A DNA stretch of 64,000 nucleotides from Methylobacterium sp. FF17 (GCF_025813715.1 NZ_CP107532.1:3550001-3614000); one strand, 5' to 3'. Counted from the first letter of the stretch, positions 1-9,912 are shown. Notes: generated from the letters alone by a model not told the origin. Translations and numbers: made by a program.

Positions 1-1
1 C

Positions 2-1132
2 GGTTGGCTCGTGGAGCGGCGCGAGCGCTACGTACCCGTGGTGGAGTTCGATCCCGAGGCGCGCATCCTGGTGGAGGAACTCGCGCGCCTGAACCGGGGC
101 GAGACGCGCTCCTACGGCGGAGCGGTGCTCGACGTCCTCGGCAGCCTCGAGAGCGCCATCGCCAATCCCTCCGAGCGGTCCGAGGCCCTGGTCAATGCCG
201 CCAAATCCGCGCGGGCCTTCCTCAGCCACCTGCGGAGCCTGGCCGGCTCGATGCGCAAGAGCGAGGAGCGCATCCTGCGCGAGGCCGATCACGGCGCGGC
301 CTTCCGGCTCTACTTCGAGGAGTTCGTGGCGCGCCACCTCGTGAGCGATTACCGGACGCTGCACACCCGCCTCAATCCATTCCGCTTCCGCTCCGGCATC
401 GTGCGCGAGGCGGGAAGGGCGTTACGCGATGCCCTCACCCTGCGGGCTCTGGCCGAGGCTGGATTGCGGGAGGGCCGTGCCGCGACCATGGAGGCCGCAG
501 AGCGCGCGGTGCGCACAGATCTTGCCGAGATCTTGTCGATCTTCGAGGGACTCGACCGGCACCTGGATGCGGTCGCGGACATCGTAGCGCGCCTCGAACG
601 ACGAATCGCGGCGGCGTTACGCACCCTCGACCACCGGGATTCCGACCGGATCGAGCGCACCGCCGCCGCCCTGCGGGCCGTCGCGCTGGCCGACGACGAC
701 CTGTCTGGGCTACCGGACACGCAGGTCTCGCTCCTGCGCCCACCTATCGGCGAGCCGCACTGCTATGCGCCGCGCTTGCGCCGACCCCCGATCGAGTCGG
801 AGCCCCTGCCGGAATTCGAGCTCGACCCCGCCATCGAGGCTTTCATCGCCGCCAAGGATGCCTTTCGCCTGCGGGTCGCGGTGACGCCCGACCGGATGGT
901 CGAATTCATCGAAGCGCGGCTCGGGCGGGGCAAGGCGATCCGGGGCTCGCAGATCACCATCGCGGACGTGGACGACTTCGTGGTGTTCCAGCGCCTGCGC
1001 GAGGTCGACGTGCTGTTCGACGGTTCCTTGCGCGGCCGCTATCGCCTCTCGCGCGTGGAGGGCCGCGTCGCCAACGGCTGGCTCGACTGCCCCGACTTCC
1101 TGCTGGAGCGGCTGACGGGAAGAACGCCCTGA
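2..1132 (+). CDS. jetA: Wadjet JetA / MksF-like kleisin subunit, 5' end cut by window edge
   Basis: The reading frame is open from base 2, so the start lies outside the window and 376 residues are visible. The protein is rich in long amphipathic helices with many Arg/Glu heptads, as expected for the kleisin-like subunit that bridges the SMC heads (JetA/MksF/MukF type). The visible N-terminus begins in a GWLVERRERYVP-like segment that resembles the interior of JetA proteins, which are about 480 aa. That would leave roughly 100 residues missing. I infer the family mainly from the downstream DUF4194 (JetB) and SMC-like (JetC) genes in the canonical A-B-C order, plus the helical composition. In known systems these three subunits form a loop-extruding complex that recognises small circular DNA. 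Whether this one is a plasmid-defence Wadjet or a chromosomal MksBEF condensin cannot be settled here, because no jetD is seen. Confidence 0.72.
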   Translation, partial: GWLVERRERYVPVVEFDPEARILVEELARLNRGETRSYGGAVLDVLGSLESAIANPSERSEALVNAAKSARAFLSHLRSLAGSMRKSEERILREADHGAAFRLYFEEFVARHLVSDYRTLHTRLNPFRFRSGIVREAGRALRDALTLRALAEAGLREGRAATMEAAERAVRTDLAEILSIFEGLDRHLDAVADIVARLERRIAAALRTLDHRDSDRIERTAAALRAVALADDDLSGLPDTQVSLLRPPIGEPHCYAPRLRRPPIESEPLPEFELDPAIEAFIAAKDAFRLRVAVTPDRMVEFIEARLGRGKAIRGSQITIADVDDFVVFQRLREVDVLFDGSLRGRYRLSRVEGRVANGWLDCPDFLLERLTGRTP

Positions 1133-1313
1133 CCACGCTGATGCAGGGACATGCCGGTACAGGGCGCTGCACTGTCACCGCCGCGTTTCCGCGAAGTGTT
1201 GCCAGGGACGAGGATACCGAGGACTTGACATCACCCTTGGCAAAGCGCCGGACCGGGTTCATCCTGCCTGTCTGTCACGCACGCAGATGCGGACAACGCG
1301 GGAGCGTACGCCC

Positions 1314-1598
1314 ATGAACAATGGAACCCTGAATTCCGGCAAGTGCCTCATCAAGTCGGCCTGGATCGCCGCCGAAGTCGGGCGCGAGCGCAGCGAACGC
1401 GTCCTCGTGGTCGAGACCTACATCGCCGTCAGCCCGCTGGAGCCGAATTACGACCCCGCCCGCTACGAGGCGATCGTCGCGGAGGTGCGGCGGGTTCTCG
1501 CCGCAAACCCGTCCCTCGACCGGGCCTCGATCCTTAGCATGCACCGCGACACCGCCTGCCTGTCTCTGTTCCGGGCTACATCGGCCGTAGCGGCCTGA
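1314..1598 (+). CDS. Unknown 94-aa protein inserted between jetA and jetB
   Basis: This is a 94-residue ORF starting MNNGTLNSGK. I chose the ATG at 1314 because GGGAG lies about 9 bases upstream; the earlier in-frame ATG at 1287 has no ribosome binding site. It has no membrane segment or signal peptide, and I recognise no family. The middle is acidic and Tyr/Arg rich, predicted to be mostly helical. It sits in a 558-bp gap between jetA and jetB, where Wadjet operons are normally tight or overlapping. A TTGACA hexamer at 1225-1230 could be a -35 box for separate transcription, but no convincing -10 follows. It could be an accessory subunit, an unrelated insertion, or non-coding. Confidence 0.5.
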   Translation: MNNGTLNSGKCLIKSAWIAAEVGRERSERVLVVETYIAVSPLEPNYDPARYEAIVAEVRRVLAANPSLDRASILSMHRDTACLSLFRATSAVAA

Positions 1599-1690
1599 AC
1601 GCTGTCGGACCCGATTTGGCGCAGGCACGATCCGGCGGGTAAGGACCGGGACGCACGCGGGCGCCGGCCCGCCCCCTGGACGAGACCCGC

Positions 1691-2326
1691 ATGCTCGAAC
1701 CCTTTCGCGCCATCGTGGATGGCGAGGAACCGCCGCCGCCCGGCGCCCGCGCGCCCTCCGAAGAGGAGCTGACCCGCGCCCTTCAGGTGGTCCTGAAGAG
1801 CCAGTGCATCTATGCCGGTACCCCGGGGATCGGCCGCTCCTACGAACTGGCCCGACATTATACACCGTTCTTCCAGGCCTACTTCGCCTGCCTCGGCTAC
1901 CGCTTCGAGGTGGCCCATCGCGACCAGATGGTGTGCCTGCGGGTTCCGCTCGACGGCGTCCGGCACGATGCCCAGGGCGAGCGCCTGCGCAAGGACGAGA
2001 CCCTCGTGCTGCTCGCCCTGCGGCTGGCCTACGAGGAAGGATTGCGGGCGCACCAGGTCACCACCGAGGGCGTGGTGGAATGCACCACCGACGACCTCGC
2101 GGAATCGATCCGCACGGCCACCCGCAGCGACCCGCCTGAGGAGACGCGCCTCATCGAAATCCTCCGCCTGTTCGCGCGCAAGGGCGCCCTACGCCTCGGC
2201 GAGCGCGACAAGGTCGAGAAGATCACCCCCCTGATGGTGATGCCGGGCATCGCCGTCCTGTCGCCCGACACCTGGATGGATCAGGTCCGCGCCTGGGGCG
2301 CGGCGCGCGGCGAGGAGGACCTGTAA
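1691..2326 (+). CDS. jetB: DUF4194 JetB / MksE-like KITE subunit
   Basis: This 211-aa protein matches the DUF4194 family (JetB/MksE) in size and layout. An N-terminal Pro-rich leader is followed by a paired winged-helix type body with the recognisable LRKDETLVLLALRLAYEEG segment near residue 100. A C-terminal winged helix follows (EILRLFARKGALRL and the ITPLMVMPGIAVL strand). In SMC complexes of this type the protein binds the kleisin JetA as a dimer and helps capture DNA. It lies 93 bp after the 94-aa ORF and 117 bp before jetC, all on the same strand, so the four genes are plausibly one operon. The start at ATG 1691 fits the family length. The family call is good; the biological role (defence or chromosome organisation) is inferred. 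Confidence 0.8.
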   Translation: MLEPFRAIVDGEEPPPPGARAPSEEELTRALQVVLKSQCIYAGTPGIGRSYELARHYTPFFQAYFACLGYRFEVAHRDQMVCLRVPLDGVRHDAQGERLRKDETLVLLALRLAYEEGLRAHQVTTEGVVECTTDDLAESIRTATRSDPPEETRLIEILRLFARKGALRLGERDKVEKITPLMVMPGIAVLSPDTWMDQVRAWGAARGEEDL

Positions 2327-2443
2327 GCGCGCGTTCCGCGCAGCGTCCGGTCCCCAGCCTCGGACCGGACGCAGCTTGCATCCTCGGCCCAGGGCGTCCA
2401 TGCGAAGGCCACATCGCCGAACCGGGATCAGATTCGAAACGCC

Positions 2444-5400
2444 GTGTATCGCCTCACCGACATCGTCCTGTCCAACTGGTACCTGATCCGCCGCGAGCAG
2501 ATCCGGATCCGAGGCGCGGCTGCCCTGGTGGGACCGACCGGGGCTGGCAAGTCGACCATCTTCGACGCCGTCGGCACGGTGCTCGCCGGCAACAACGCGA
2601 GCCGGCTCGCCCTCAACGCCTCCGCCTCGGGACGCAGCGCCCGCACGGTGCGCGACTATTGCCTGGGTTGGATCAGCGATCCCGCCGAGGGCGGCCGCCC
2701 CACCCGCGAGGCCTGCGAGAGCCTGATCGTCCTCGTGTTCGAAAACGAGGCCACGGGCCGTGTCGTCTCGGCGGGACTGGCGCTGGCGGCCCGCGCCGAG
2801 GAGAGCCGCGAGACCACGCTGTCGCGCTTCGTCCATGTGGGGCACCGCTTCGAGATCGCGGATTACGTGCGCGAGGCGCCCGCCGGCAGCTTCGTGGCGC
2901 CCTGGGCCGAGATCGCCAAGGATCTTCGCACGCGGGGAACGACCTTCGACGAGTTCCGCGCCTCGGGCGAACGGTTCACGGCGGAACTCCTCGGGCTGCT
3001 GCGGGAGGGCTCGGCAGCGCCGGAGCCACGCCACTTCCTGCGCACCTTCTCGAATGCGGTGGCGTTCAAGCCGATCTTCGATTCCTCCGCCTTCGTCCGC
3101 TCCTTCGTCCTCGAACCGGAACCCCTGGACGTCGCGCGTATCCGTCAGTCGGTGGAGAACTGGCGGCGCCTGCGCGAGACCATCGAGGAACTCGAACGGC
3201 GCCTCGCCCATCTCACTCGCATCCTGTCGCGCTACGAGACCTGGGCCGAGGCACGCCTGTCGGCGGTGCTGAACGAGCTTCGCGCGGCCGACGCGGACCT
3301 GCGCCGCCGTATCCTCGACCATGTCGGCGCCCGCCAATCCCTGAAGGACGTGGCGGAACGCCTGCGCATCGCCCGTGAGAGCGTCGCCACGAGCCAGGGC
3401 TTCGTGCGCGAGATCGACGGCGAGATCGCGGCCAAGAAGGCCCTCATGGCCGGCACGGGCGCCGAGGGACGCCTCGCGGCCTCGAATGCCGGACTCGCCA
3501 TGCTCGCACGCGACCGGCGCGATCTCGCCGCCCGCGTCGCCGACCTCGTGGGCATCGTCCTCGACGCCGGGAAGCTCGCAGTGGTGGCGGGGGAGATCCG
3601 CCGGATCTCGCCGGACGTCGCGAAGCTGGTGGAGGCCTGCGCCCGTTCCGGGCTGCGGCGCGAGGCCAATCCGGAGGAGACCCTGCGCGCGGACGGGCCC
3701 CTCGCCGCGCTCCTGGCAGGCCTCGCGGCGGCGCCCGAGATCGCCACGCCTTTGGAGCGCGCCGCCGAGGACGCGGCCCTGCGGGCCCGTGCGCAGGAGA
3801 ACGAAGCGCAATCCCGTGCGCCGGCCCCGAGCGCGGGGCGAGGTTCGAGCGTCCCGCGCCTGTCCTCGGACGTGTCCGGCTTTCGCGACGAACTCGCGCG
3901 CCTCGGAATCGACGCGACCCCGATCTGCGAGCTTGCCGAGATCGTCGACCCGACCTGGGGTCCGGCGCTGGAAGGCCTGCTCGGGGCCGCGCGCGAAGCC
4001 CTGGTGGTCGAGCCCGATCGGCTCAACGCGGCCTTCGCCCATCTGGAGGCCCGCAAGAGCCAGTTCTACCGCTGCATCCTCGTCAAGACGACCGACACCG
4101 CCCGCCGGCGCGGAGGGGCGCGTGACGATGACGGTCCGCTCGGCCTGATCGAGACCCGTGATCCGCACGCCCAGGCATTCCTGGCCGCGCGGCTTGGCGG
4201 CTACGACCTCGCGCCCAACGACGCGGCGCTGGCCCATATGAACCGGGCCGTGGCGCCGAGCGGGCGCTCGACCTCCGGCATGGCCTATTCGGTGGTGCGC
4301 CCGGTCCAGCTCATGATGACGCGTGGCCATCGCGGCCCCACCGCCGAGAGCCGCCAGGATTGGGAGCAAGCCGTGGCCGAGGCGCGCCGTCTGCGCGCCG
4401 AGGCCGACATCCGCCGCGAGGCCGCCCGCATCGCCGCAAGCCTGAAGAGCCGCATGGACGGCGCCCGCCTCGACCTGACCGAGCTTCGTGCCGAAGCCGA
4501 CGGGCTCGAAGGCCGGCGCCGCAGCCTCACCACCGAGCGCGACAGCGTGGAGAAGGCCGATACCGGCGTGATCGAGGCCGAACTCAAGGAACTGATGAAG
4601 GAACGCTCGGCCTATCTCACCGAGCTCGTCCAGGTCCTGGAGCCCAAGCGCGACGCGTTGCTCGGAGAGGAAGCCGGCCTGAAGGCCCGGGTCGCCTCCA
4701 CCCGTGATCTCGTGCGCGCCGCCCTCCAGGCGCGCCGGACCGCCCATGCCCGCTGGAGCGGCGGCGACACCGTGCGCATCCCTCTGATCCAGCCCGAAGG
4801 CTTCGATCCGCAGGCCGTATCGTCCCTGCGGGCGAAGCGCGCCGAACTCGAACCGAAGGCCCTGGCGAGCCTTGCCCAGACGACCCGCGCCGCCGCACGG
4901 GACGCGACCGAGACCGCTCGCACCCAGGGGCGCGCGGCGGAGCGCGATCTCGCCGAGTACTGCGTGCAGTGGCGCATCGAAAACCCGCTCGGCAATGGCG
5001 AGGCCCCCGCCTCCTTCGGCTATGCCTGGGCCAAGCGCGCCCATGACGAGGTGGCGGGCCACGAGTTGCGACGCTACCGCGACCAGGCCCTGCGGGCGGA
5101 GGGCGAGATGCGCCGCCTGATGATCGAGGATCTGCTGACCCGGCTCGCCGACAAGTTCGAGCGGGTGCGCGCGCGCCTCGACGCCCTGAACGAGCGCCTG
5201 TCGAGCCAGACCTTTACGGGACAGACCTACGCCTTCGAGGCGGAGGTGGACCGCCGCTACGCCGCGGTCCACGCGCTCGCCACGGAGGTGGCCCGTTCGC
5301 CGGAAGCCGCCCAGGCGATCCTGCCGGGGGAGGGCGTCCCGGAGGACGGCCCCCTGGCCGACGCCATTGCGGAGATCACCGCGCTGATCGGCGGCGAAGA

Positions 5401-5902
5401 GAGTGCCGCGCGGCTTGCCGACTACCGCAACTACTTCGTCTACGAGATCGGCATGCGTGACCGGGCAGGCAACCGCACCACCATGTCGAACCGGGCCCTG
5501 CGCGGTTCGGGCGGCGAAGCGCAGGCACCGTTCTACGTGGCGATCGCCGCCTCCCTCGCCTCGGCCTATTATCCCGGCGACCGCCCCGGGGACGAGAACC
5601 CGGGGCTGGGCCTGTGCCTCCTCGACGAGGCCTTCTCGAAGCTCGACGTGCGCAACAGCCAGGCGCTGGTGGACCTCTACCAGGCCTGGGGCCTGCAACT
5701 CCTCATCGCCGCCCCGGAGGACAAGCGCACCACGCTCACCGAGGTGATGGACACCATCGTTACCGTCTACAAGAACCCGGATCTCACCTCGGTGCGCATC
5801 GAGGCCGAGCATCCGCTGGAAGCCGCAAAGCGGGCGCTGGCGGCGATCAACCCCGAGCGCCAGGGCATCGAAGGGTTCCGTCGGCCAGACGCGGCGGCCT
5901 GA
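2444..5902 (+). CDS. jetC: SMC-like ATPase JetC / MksB
   Basis: This 1152-aa SMC-like ATPase uses a GTG start. Visible motifs are Walker A GPTGAGKST at residues 30-38, preceded by the typical LSNWYLIRREQIRIRG strand-helix entry. Long coiled-coil arms run from about 240 to 400 and 640 to 960. A hinge-like segment lies near 470-560. The ABC signature GSGGEAQAPF is near residue 1020 and Walker B GLCLLDEAFSKLD near 1055. The head therefore closes from both ends, as in JetC, MksB and MukB. The protein would hydrolyse ATP to drive loop extrusion with JetA and JetB. Known Wadjet operons follow jetC with jetD, a TOPRIM-type nuclease. Here the next gene is sdhB on the other strand, and the 300-bp gap holds no jetD remnant that I can read. 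I see no frameshift or missing ATPase residue. Confidence 0.88.
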   Translation: MYRLTDIVLSNWYLIRREQIRIRGAAALVGPTGAGKSTIFDAVGTVLAGNNASRLALNASASGRSARTVRDYCLGWISDPAEGGRPTREACESLIVLVFENEATGRVVSAGLALAARAEESRETTLSRFVHVGHRFEIADYVREAPAGSFVAPWAEIAKDLRTRGTTFDEFRASGERFTAELLGLLREGSAAPEPRHFLRTFSNAVAFKPIFDSSAFVRSFVLEPEPLDVARIRQSVENWRRLRETIEELERRLAHLTRILSRYETWAEARLSAVLNELRAADADLRRRILDHVGARQSLKDVAERLRIARESVATSQGFVREIDGEIAAKKALMAGTGAEGRLAASNAGLAMLARDRRDLAARVADLVGIVLDAGKLAVVAGEIRRISPDVAKLVEACARSGLRREANPEETLRADGPLAALLAGLAAAPEIATPLERAAEDAALRARAQENEAQSRAPAPSAGRGSSVPRLSSDVSGFRDELARLGIDATPICELAEIVDPTWGPALEGLLGAAREALVVEPDRLNAAFAHLEARKSQFYRCILVKTTDTARRRGGARDDDGPLGLIETRDPHAQAFLAARLGGYDLAPNDAALAHMNRAVAPSGRSTSGMAYSVVRPVQLMMTRGHRGPTAESRQDWEQAVAEARRLRAEADIRREAARIAASLKSRMDGARLDLTELRAEADGLEGRRRSLTTERDSVEKADTGVIEAELKELMKERSAYLTELVQVLEPKRDALLGEEAGLKARVASTRDLVRAALQARRTAHARWSGGDTVRIPLIQPEGFDPQAVSSLRAKRAELEPKALASLAQTTRAAARDATETARTQGRAAERDLAEYCVQWRIENPLGNGEAPASFGYAWAKRAHDEVAGHELRRYRDQALRAEGEMRRLMIEDLLTRLADKFERVRARLDALNERLSSQTFTGQTYAFEAEVDRRYAAVHALATEVARSPEAAQAILPGEGVPEDGPLADAIAEITALIGGEESAARLADYRNYFVYEIGMRDRAGNRTTMSNRALRGSGGEAQAPFYVAIAASLASAYYPGDRPGDENPGLGLCLLDEAFSKLDVRNSQALVDLYQAWGLQLLIAAPEDKRTTLTEVMDTIVTVYKNPDLTSVRIEAEHPLEAAKRALAAINPERQGIEGFRRPDAAA

Positions 5903-6202
5903 GACGGCCCCGGCTCACCGCGACTGCCTGGCGATCCTGCACCGCGTCATCGGCCGAACGGCACGCGTCTGCGCGACGCCGAAATAGGAGCTGCCATTTT
6001 CCGAGCGATGCATGACGGCATTTGCCGACTCGCACTCAGGGTTCGAAGCGCACGGGAGAGCTGAAGGTCACCGCCCGGCGCGCGACGCGTTCGGGGAAAG
6101 GACGCATCCGCGTTCCGATCACCGGCGTGGGAGGGACGGCGATGGCCGGGCGATCCGGGCCACCGGCCCATCTTCCATCCCCCCGACAACGAACGACGAG
6201 GC
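5903..6202. other. 300-bp convergent intergenic region, no gene recognised
   Basis: This gap separates jetC from the convergently transcribed sdhB. Short open frames exist on both strands but lack ribosome binding sites and recognisable composition. I looked specifically for a jetD remnant and found none. One weak hairpin (GGGCC-ACC-GGCCC, 6157-6169) is too short to call a terminator. Confidence 0.5.
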
Positions 6203-7006
6203 TTACACCTCGCGAGCGATCATCATCTTCTTGATTTCGGCGATCGCTTTCGCCGGATTCAGGCTCTTCGGGCAGGTGTTGGCGCAGTTCATGATCGTAT
6301 GGCAGCGATAGAGCCGGAACGGATCATGCAGCGCGTCGAGACGCTCACCGGTGTTCTCGTCGCGGCTGTCGATCAGCCAACGATAGGCCTGGAGGAGGGC
6401 GGCAGGGCCGAGGAAGCGGTCGCCGTTCCACCAGTAGCTCGGGCAGGAGGTGGTGCAGCAGGCGCAGAGGATGCACTCGTAGAGGCCGTCGAGCTGAGCA
6501 CGGTCCTCCGGCGTCTGCTTCCACTCGCCCTCGGGGGCGGGGGTCTCGGTCTGGAGCCAGGGCTCGATCGAGGCGTGCTGCGCGAAGAAGTTCGTCAGGT
6601 CGGGGACGAGATCCTTCAGCACCGGCATGTGCGGCAGGGGGTAGATCCGCACCGCGCCGGTCTTCTTGCCCTTGGCGTGCTCCTGGCACTCGTCGATGCC
6701 CATGGTGCAGGCGAGCGCGTTCTGGCCCTCGATGTTCATGGCGCAGGAACCGCAGATGCCCTCGCGGCAGGAGCGGCGGAACACCAGGGTCGAATCGACC
6801 TTGCTCTTGATCCACAGCAGGGCGTCGAGGACCATCGGACCGCAATCGTCGCGGTCGACCTGATAGACGTCCACGCGCGGGTTTTTCCCGTCATCGGGAT
6901 TCCAGCGGTAGATCCGGAATTCCTGCAGGTTGTTGGCGCCCGTGGGCCGAGGCCAGGTCTTGCCCTCGGTGATCTGGGAGTTCTTGGGAAGGTTGAACTG
7001 AGCCAT
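6203..7006 (-). CDS. sdhB: Succinate dehydrogenase iron-sulfur subunit
   Basis: This 267-aa subunit carries electrons from the flavin of SdhA to quinone in complex II. The plant-type [2Fe-2S] ligands are visible in [22 protein letters not shown]. The C-terminal domain holds two cysteine clusters, [12 protein letters not shown] and [17 protein letters not shown], which supply the [4Fe-4S] and [3Fe-4S] centres. Length and N-terminus ([12 protein letters not shown]) are normal for alphaproteobacterial SdhB. It is the last gene of the minus-strand unit sdhC-sdhD-sdhA-sdhB and lies 62 bp after sdhA. Confidence 0.97.
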   Translation of the reverse strand: MAQFNLPKNSQITEGKTWPRPTGANNLQEFRIYRWNPDDGKNPRVDVYQVDRDDCGPMVLDALLWIKSKVDSTLVFRRSCREGICGSCAMNIEGQNALACTMGIDECQEHAKGKKTGAVRIYPLPHMPVLKDLVPDLTNFFAQHASIEPWLQTETPAPEGEWKQTPEDRAQLDGLYECILCACCTTSCPSYWWNGDRFLGPAALLQAYRWLIDSRDENTGERLDALHDPFRLYRCHTIMNCANTCPKSLNPAKAIAEIKKMMIAREV

Positions 7007-7068
7007 GGTTTGGCGTGCCTAAATCCGTCTCGTGAGAACCAGTCCGGGAAACGACGCAGGTCGTCGCT

Positions 7069-8883
7069 TCAGTACACGCGGGCCTTCGGCTCGATGTACT
7101 GGATCTCGTTCGACATCGTGTAGGTGTGCACCGGGCGGTAATCGATGTTCACCTGCTGGGCCTTCTCGTCGAGCCACGACAGGGTGTGCTTCATCCACTC
7201 CTTGTCATCGCGGTCTGGGAAGTCCTCGCGGGCGTGGGCCCCACGGCTCTCCTTGCGGTTGGCCGCCGATTCCATGGTCACGACCGCCTGACCAATCAGG
7301 TTGTCGAACTCCAGGGTCTCGAGGAGGTCGGTGTTCCAGATCAGCGAGCGATCGGTGATCTTGATATCGGCCGCGCCCTGCCAGACCTTGTGGATGAGGG
7401 CCTTGCCCTCCTCCAGCACTTCGCCGGTGCGGAACACGGCGCAGTTGTTCTGCATCGTCTTCTGCATCTCGGCGCGCAGCTCAGCCGTCGGCGTGCCGCC
7501 GGCGGCGTAGCGGAAGCGGTCGAGGCGGGCGAGCGCCTTGTCGGCGGAATCCTTCGGCAGCTCCATCTGGCGCGCGCCCGGCTCGACGATCTCGGCGCAG
7601 CGCAGGCCGGCCGCCCGGCCGAACACCACGAGGTCGATGAGCGAGTTCGAACCGAGGCGGTTCGCTCCGTGCACGGAGACGCAGGCGGCCTCGCCCAGCG
7701 CCATCAGGCCCGGCACCACCGTATCGGGGTTGCCGTTGCGCAGGGTCAGCACCTCGCCGTGATAGTTCGTAGGGATGCCGCCCATGTTGTAGTGCACGGT
7801 CGGCAGCACCGGGATCGGCTCCTTGGTGACGTCGACGCCCGCGAAGATCTTGGCGGATTCCGAGATGCCCGGCAGGCGCTGGTGAAGAATCGCCGGATCG
7901 AGGTGGTCAAGGTGCAGGTAGATGTGGTCGCCGCCCTTGCCGACGCCGCGCCCCGCCCGGATCTCCATGGTCATCGACCGGGAGACGACGTCGCGGGAGG
8001 CCAAATCCTTCGCGGAGGGCGCGTAGCGCTCCATGAAGCGCTCGCCCTCCGAATTGGTGAGGTAGCCGCCCTCGCCGCGCGCGCCCTCGGTGATCAGGCA
8101 GCCGGCGCCATAGATGCCGGTCGGATGGAACTGCACGAACTCCATGTCCTGCAGCGGCAGGCCGGCGCGCAGCACCATGGCGTTGCCGTCGCCCGTGCAG
8201 GTATGGGCCGAGGTGGCCGAGAAGTACGAGCGGCCGTAGCCGCCGGTGGCGAGAATCGTCATCTGGGCGCGGAAGCGGTGGATCTCACCCGACGCCTGGT
8301 CGATGGCGATGACGCCGAGGCAGCGGCCGTCCTCGTCCATGATCAGGTCGAGGGCGAAGTACTCGATGAAGAAGTTCGTGTGGTTCTTCACCGCCTGTCC
8401 GTAGAGGGTGTGCAGCATCGCGTGGCCGGTCCGGTCGGCCGCCGCACAGGTGCGCTGAGCGGTGCCCTTGCCGTAATCCGTGGTCATGCCGCCGAAGGGA
8501 CGCTGGTAGATCTTGCCTTCCTCGGTGCGCGAGAACGGCACGCCCCAGTGCTCGAGCTCGTAGACGGCGGCCGGCGCGTTGCGCACGAGGTATTCGATGG
8601 CGTCCTGGTCACCGAGCCAGTCCGACCCCTTCACGGTGTCGTACATGTGCCAGCGCCAGTCGTCGGGGCCCATGTTGCCGAGCGAGGCCGAGATGCCGCC
8701 CTGGGCCGCCACGGTGTGCGAGCGGGTCGGGAACACCTTCGAGATGCAGGCGGTCCGCAGGCCCGCCTGGGAGCAGCCGACGGTGGCGCGCAGGCCCGCG
8801 CCGCCGGCGCCGACCACCACCACGTCGAAGGTGTGGTCGTTGATCGTGTAGGCCGGGGTGCCGTTCGTTCCGTTACTGGCCAT
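7069..8883 (-). CDS. sdhA: Succinate dehydrogenase flavoprotein subunit
   Basis: This 604-aa flavoprotein oxidises succinate to fumarate in the TCA cycle. The N-terminal dinucleotide fold GAGGAGLRA is at residues 25-33. The [10 protein letters not shown] segment carries the histidine (about residue 56) that covalently binds FAD in this family. The substrate-domain motif [21 protein letters not shown] is intact, as is the [14 protein letters not shown]-contact region near residue 400. It lies 37 bp downstream of sdhD. Nothing is unusual in length or key residues. Confidence 0.98.
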   Translation of the reverse strand: MASNGTNGTPAYTINDHTFDVVVVGAGGAGLRATVGCSQAGLRTACISKVFPTRSHTVAAQGGISASLGNMGPDDWRWHMYDTVKGSDWLGDQDAIEYLVRNAPAAVYELEHWGVPFSRTEEGKIYQRPFGGMTTDYGKGTAQRTCAAADRTGHAMLHTLYGQAVKNHTNFFIEYFALDLIMDEDGRCLGVIAIDQASGEIHRFRAQMTILATGGYGRSYFSATSAHTCTGDGNAMVLRAGLPLQDMEFVQFHPTGIYGAGCLITEGARGEGGYLTNSEGERFMERYAPSAKDLASRDVVSRSMTMEIRAGRGVGKGGDHIYLHLDHLDPAILHQRLPGISESAKIFAGVDVTKEPIPVLPTVHYNMGGIPTNYHGEVLTLRNGNPDTVVPGLMALGEAACVSVHGANRLGSNSLIDLVVFGRAAGLRCAEIVEPGARQMELPKDSADKALARLDRFRYAAGGTPTAELRAEMQKTMQNNCAVFRTGEVLEEGKALIHKVWQGAADIKITDRSLIWNTDLLETLEFDNLIGQAVVTMESAANRKESRGAHAREDFPDRDDKEWMKHTLSWLDEKAQQVNIDYRPVHTYTMSNEIQYIEPKARVY

Positions 8884-8919
8884 GGGTTCGTCCTTCAGGC
8901 GTCTCGGATGCGGGGAGGG

Positions 8920-9333
8920 TCAGACCAGTCGGGAAAGGCTCACGCGAAGGATCGCGTAGAGGCAGGCGACGGCGACGATGACCGCGTAGAAATTGTTGGC
9001 GAAGAAGGCCGCGAGCTTCAGCCCCTTGTCGTGCACGTAATCCTCGATGATGACCTGCATGCCGATCCTCATGTGGAGCGTGACCGAGATCACGGCGAGG
9101 ATCAGAATGAGAGCAACCAGCGGGTGCGACATCAGGGCGACCGCCTCCGGGTAGGGACGGTTGGCCATCAACGCGACGATGACGACGAAGGCCACCATCA
9201 GGGGCGCGTTGGCGGCGGCCGTGAGGCGCTGCATCCACCAATGGCTCGCGCCGTGCCCGGAGGCCCCGAGGCCCTTCACCCGGGCACGCGGGGTGCGCAT
9301 GGTGACGTTCGTGTTCTGGCGGTTATCGACCAT
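8920..9333 (-). CDS. sdhD: Succinate dehydrogenase membrane anchor subunit D
   Basis: This 137-aa membrane anchor has three hydrophobic helices: about 45-60, 68-90 and 112-132. The family motif GASHWWMQRLTA precedes helix 1. HMRIGMQVIIEDYVH holds the conserved region around the haem and quinone site. With SdhC it anchors SdhAB to the inner membrane and binds ubiquinone. The ATG at 9333 has a GAGGAG ribosome binding site that overlaps the end of sdhC, which suggests coupled translation. Confidence 0.95.
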   Translation of the reverse strand: MVDNRQNTNVTMRTPRARVKGLGASGHGASHWWMQRLTAAANAPLMVAFVVIVALMANRPYPEAVALMSHPLVALILILAVISVTLHMRIGMQVIIEDYVHDKGLKLAAFFANNFYAVIVAVACLYAILRVSLSRLV

Positions 9334-9345
9334 CGAAGCGGCTCC

Positions 9346-9747
9346 TCAGCGCAACGTGAGGGCGAACGCCCAGATGAGTACGGTCAGGATCACGGAGCCG
9401 ATCAATGTGCCGCGCGCCAGCCACATGCGGCGCTCGCGGTCGAGACCGTGGCCGAAATCCCAGATGAAGTGCCGGATGCCGCCGAGCATGTGGTGCATCA
9501 GGATCCAGGTGTAGGCGAAGAGGACCAGGCGACCTACGATGGAGCCGAAGAACCAGGCGACCGTGCCGTAGGCGGACGGTCCCGAGGCCAGCGCCACGAG
9601 CCAGATCGCCACGAGGGCTGTACCGCCGTAGAGGGCCGTACCGGTGATGCGGTGGAACACCGACATCGCCATGGTCCAGGTCCAGCGATAGATCTGGAGA
9701 TGGGGCGAGAGCGGCTGGGCGACCGTGGGGCGGACGGTTGGAGCCAT
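9346..9747 (-). CDS. sdhC: Succinate dehydrogenase cytochrome b556 subunit
   Basis: This 133-aa first gene of sdhCDAB has the SdhC signatures SPHLQIYRW at the N-terminus, HRITG before helix 1, and HHMLGGIRHFIWDFG containing the haem-ligand histidine. Three transmembrane helices are visible. The 165-bp upstream region (9748-9912) should hold the operon promoter. It contains a TGCGC-N4-GCGCA inverted repeat at 9836-9849, a possible regulator site, but no strong -35/-10 pair that I would call. Confidence 0.96.
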   Translation of the reverse strand: MAPTVRPTVAQPLSPHLQIYRWTWTMAMSVFHRITGTALYGGTALVAIWLVALASGPSAYGTVAWFFGSIVGRLVLFAYTWILMHHMLGGIRHFIWDFGHGLDRERRMWLARGTLIGSVILTVLIWAFALTLR

Positions 9748-9912
9748 CGTGCGTGTGGTCCTCGACAGGGAAGCGACATCTGGTTTGAGACGCCGCCAAG
9801 AAAAATTTGGATCGTCTCTAAAGTGCTAGCGGGCATGCGCCAATGCGCAACCGCTCTTTGCCGCAGCGCACATGCGACACCGGATGGAATTCGTCATTCG
9901 CCCGGTCGCCCC

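Noticed and set aside
1225..1230. TTGACA as a promoter for the 94-aa ORF
   Set aside because: No acceptable -10 hexamer lies 16-18 bases downstream; mentioned only as context.
2189..5812. Very long open frame (1207 codons) on the minus strand opposite jetC
   Set aside because: It mirrors the third-codon GC bias of jetC and has no ribosome binding site or recognisable domain.
6157..6169. Small hairpin downstream of jetC and sdhB
   Set aside because: Five-base stem in GC-rich DNA is expected by chance and lacks a T-tract.
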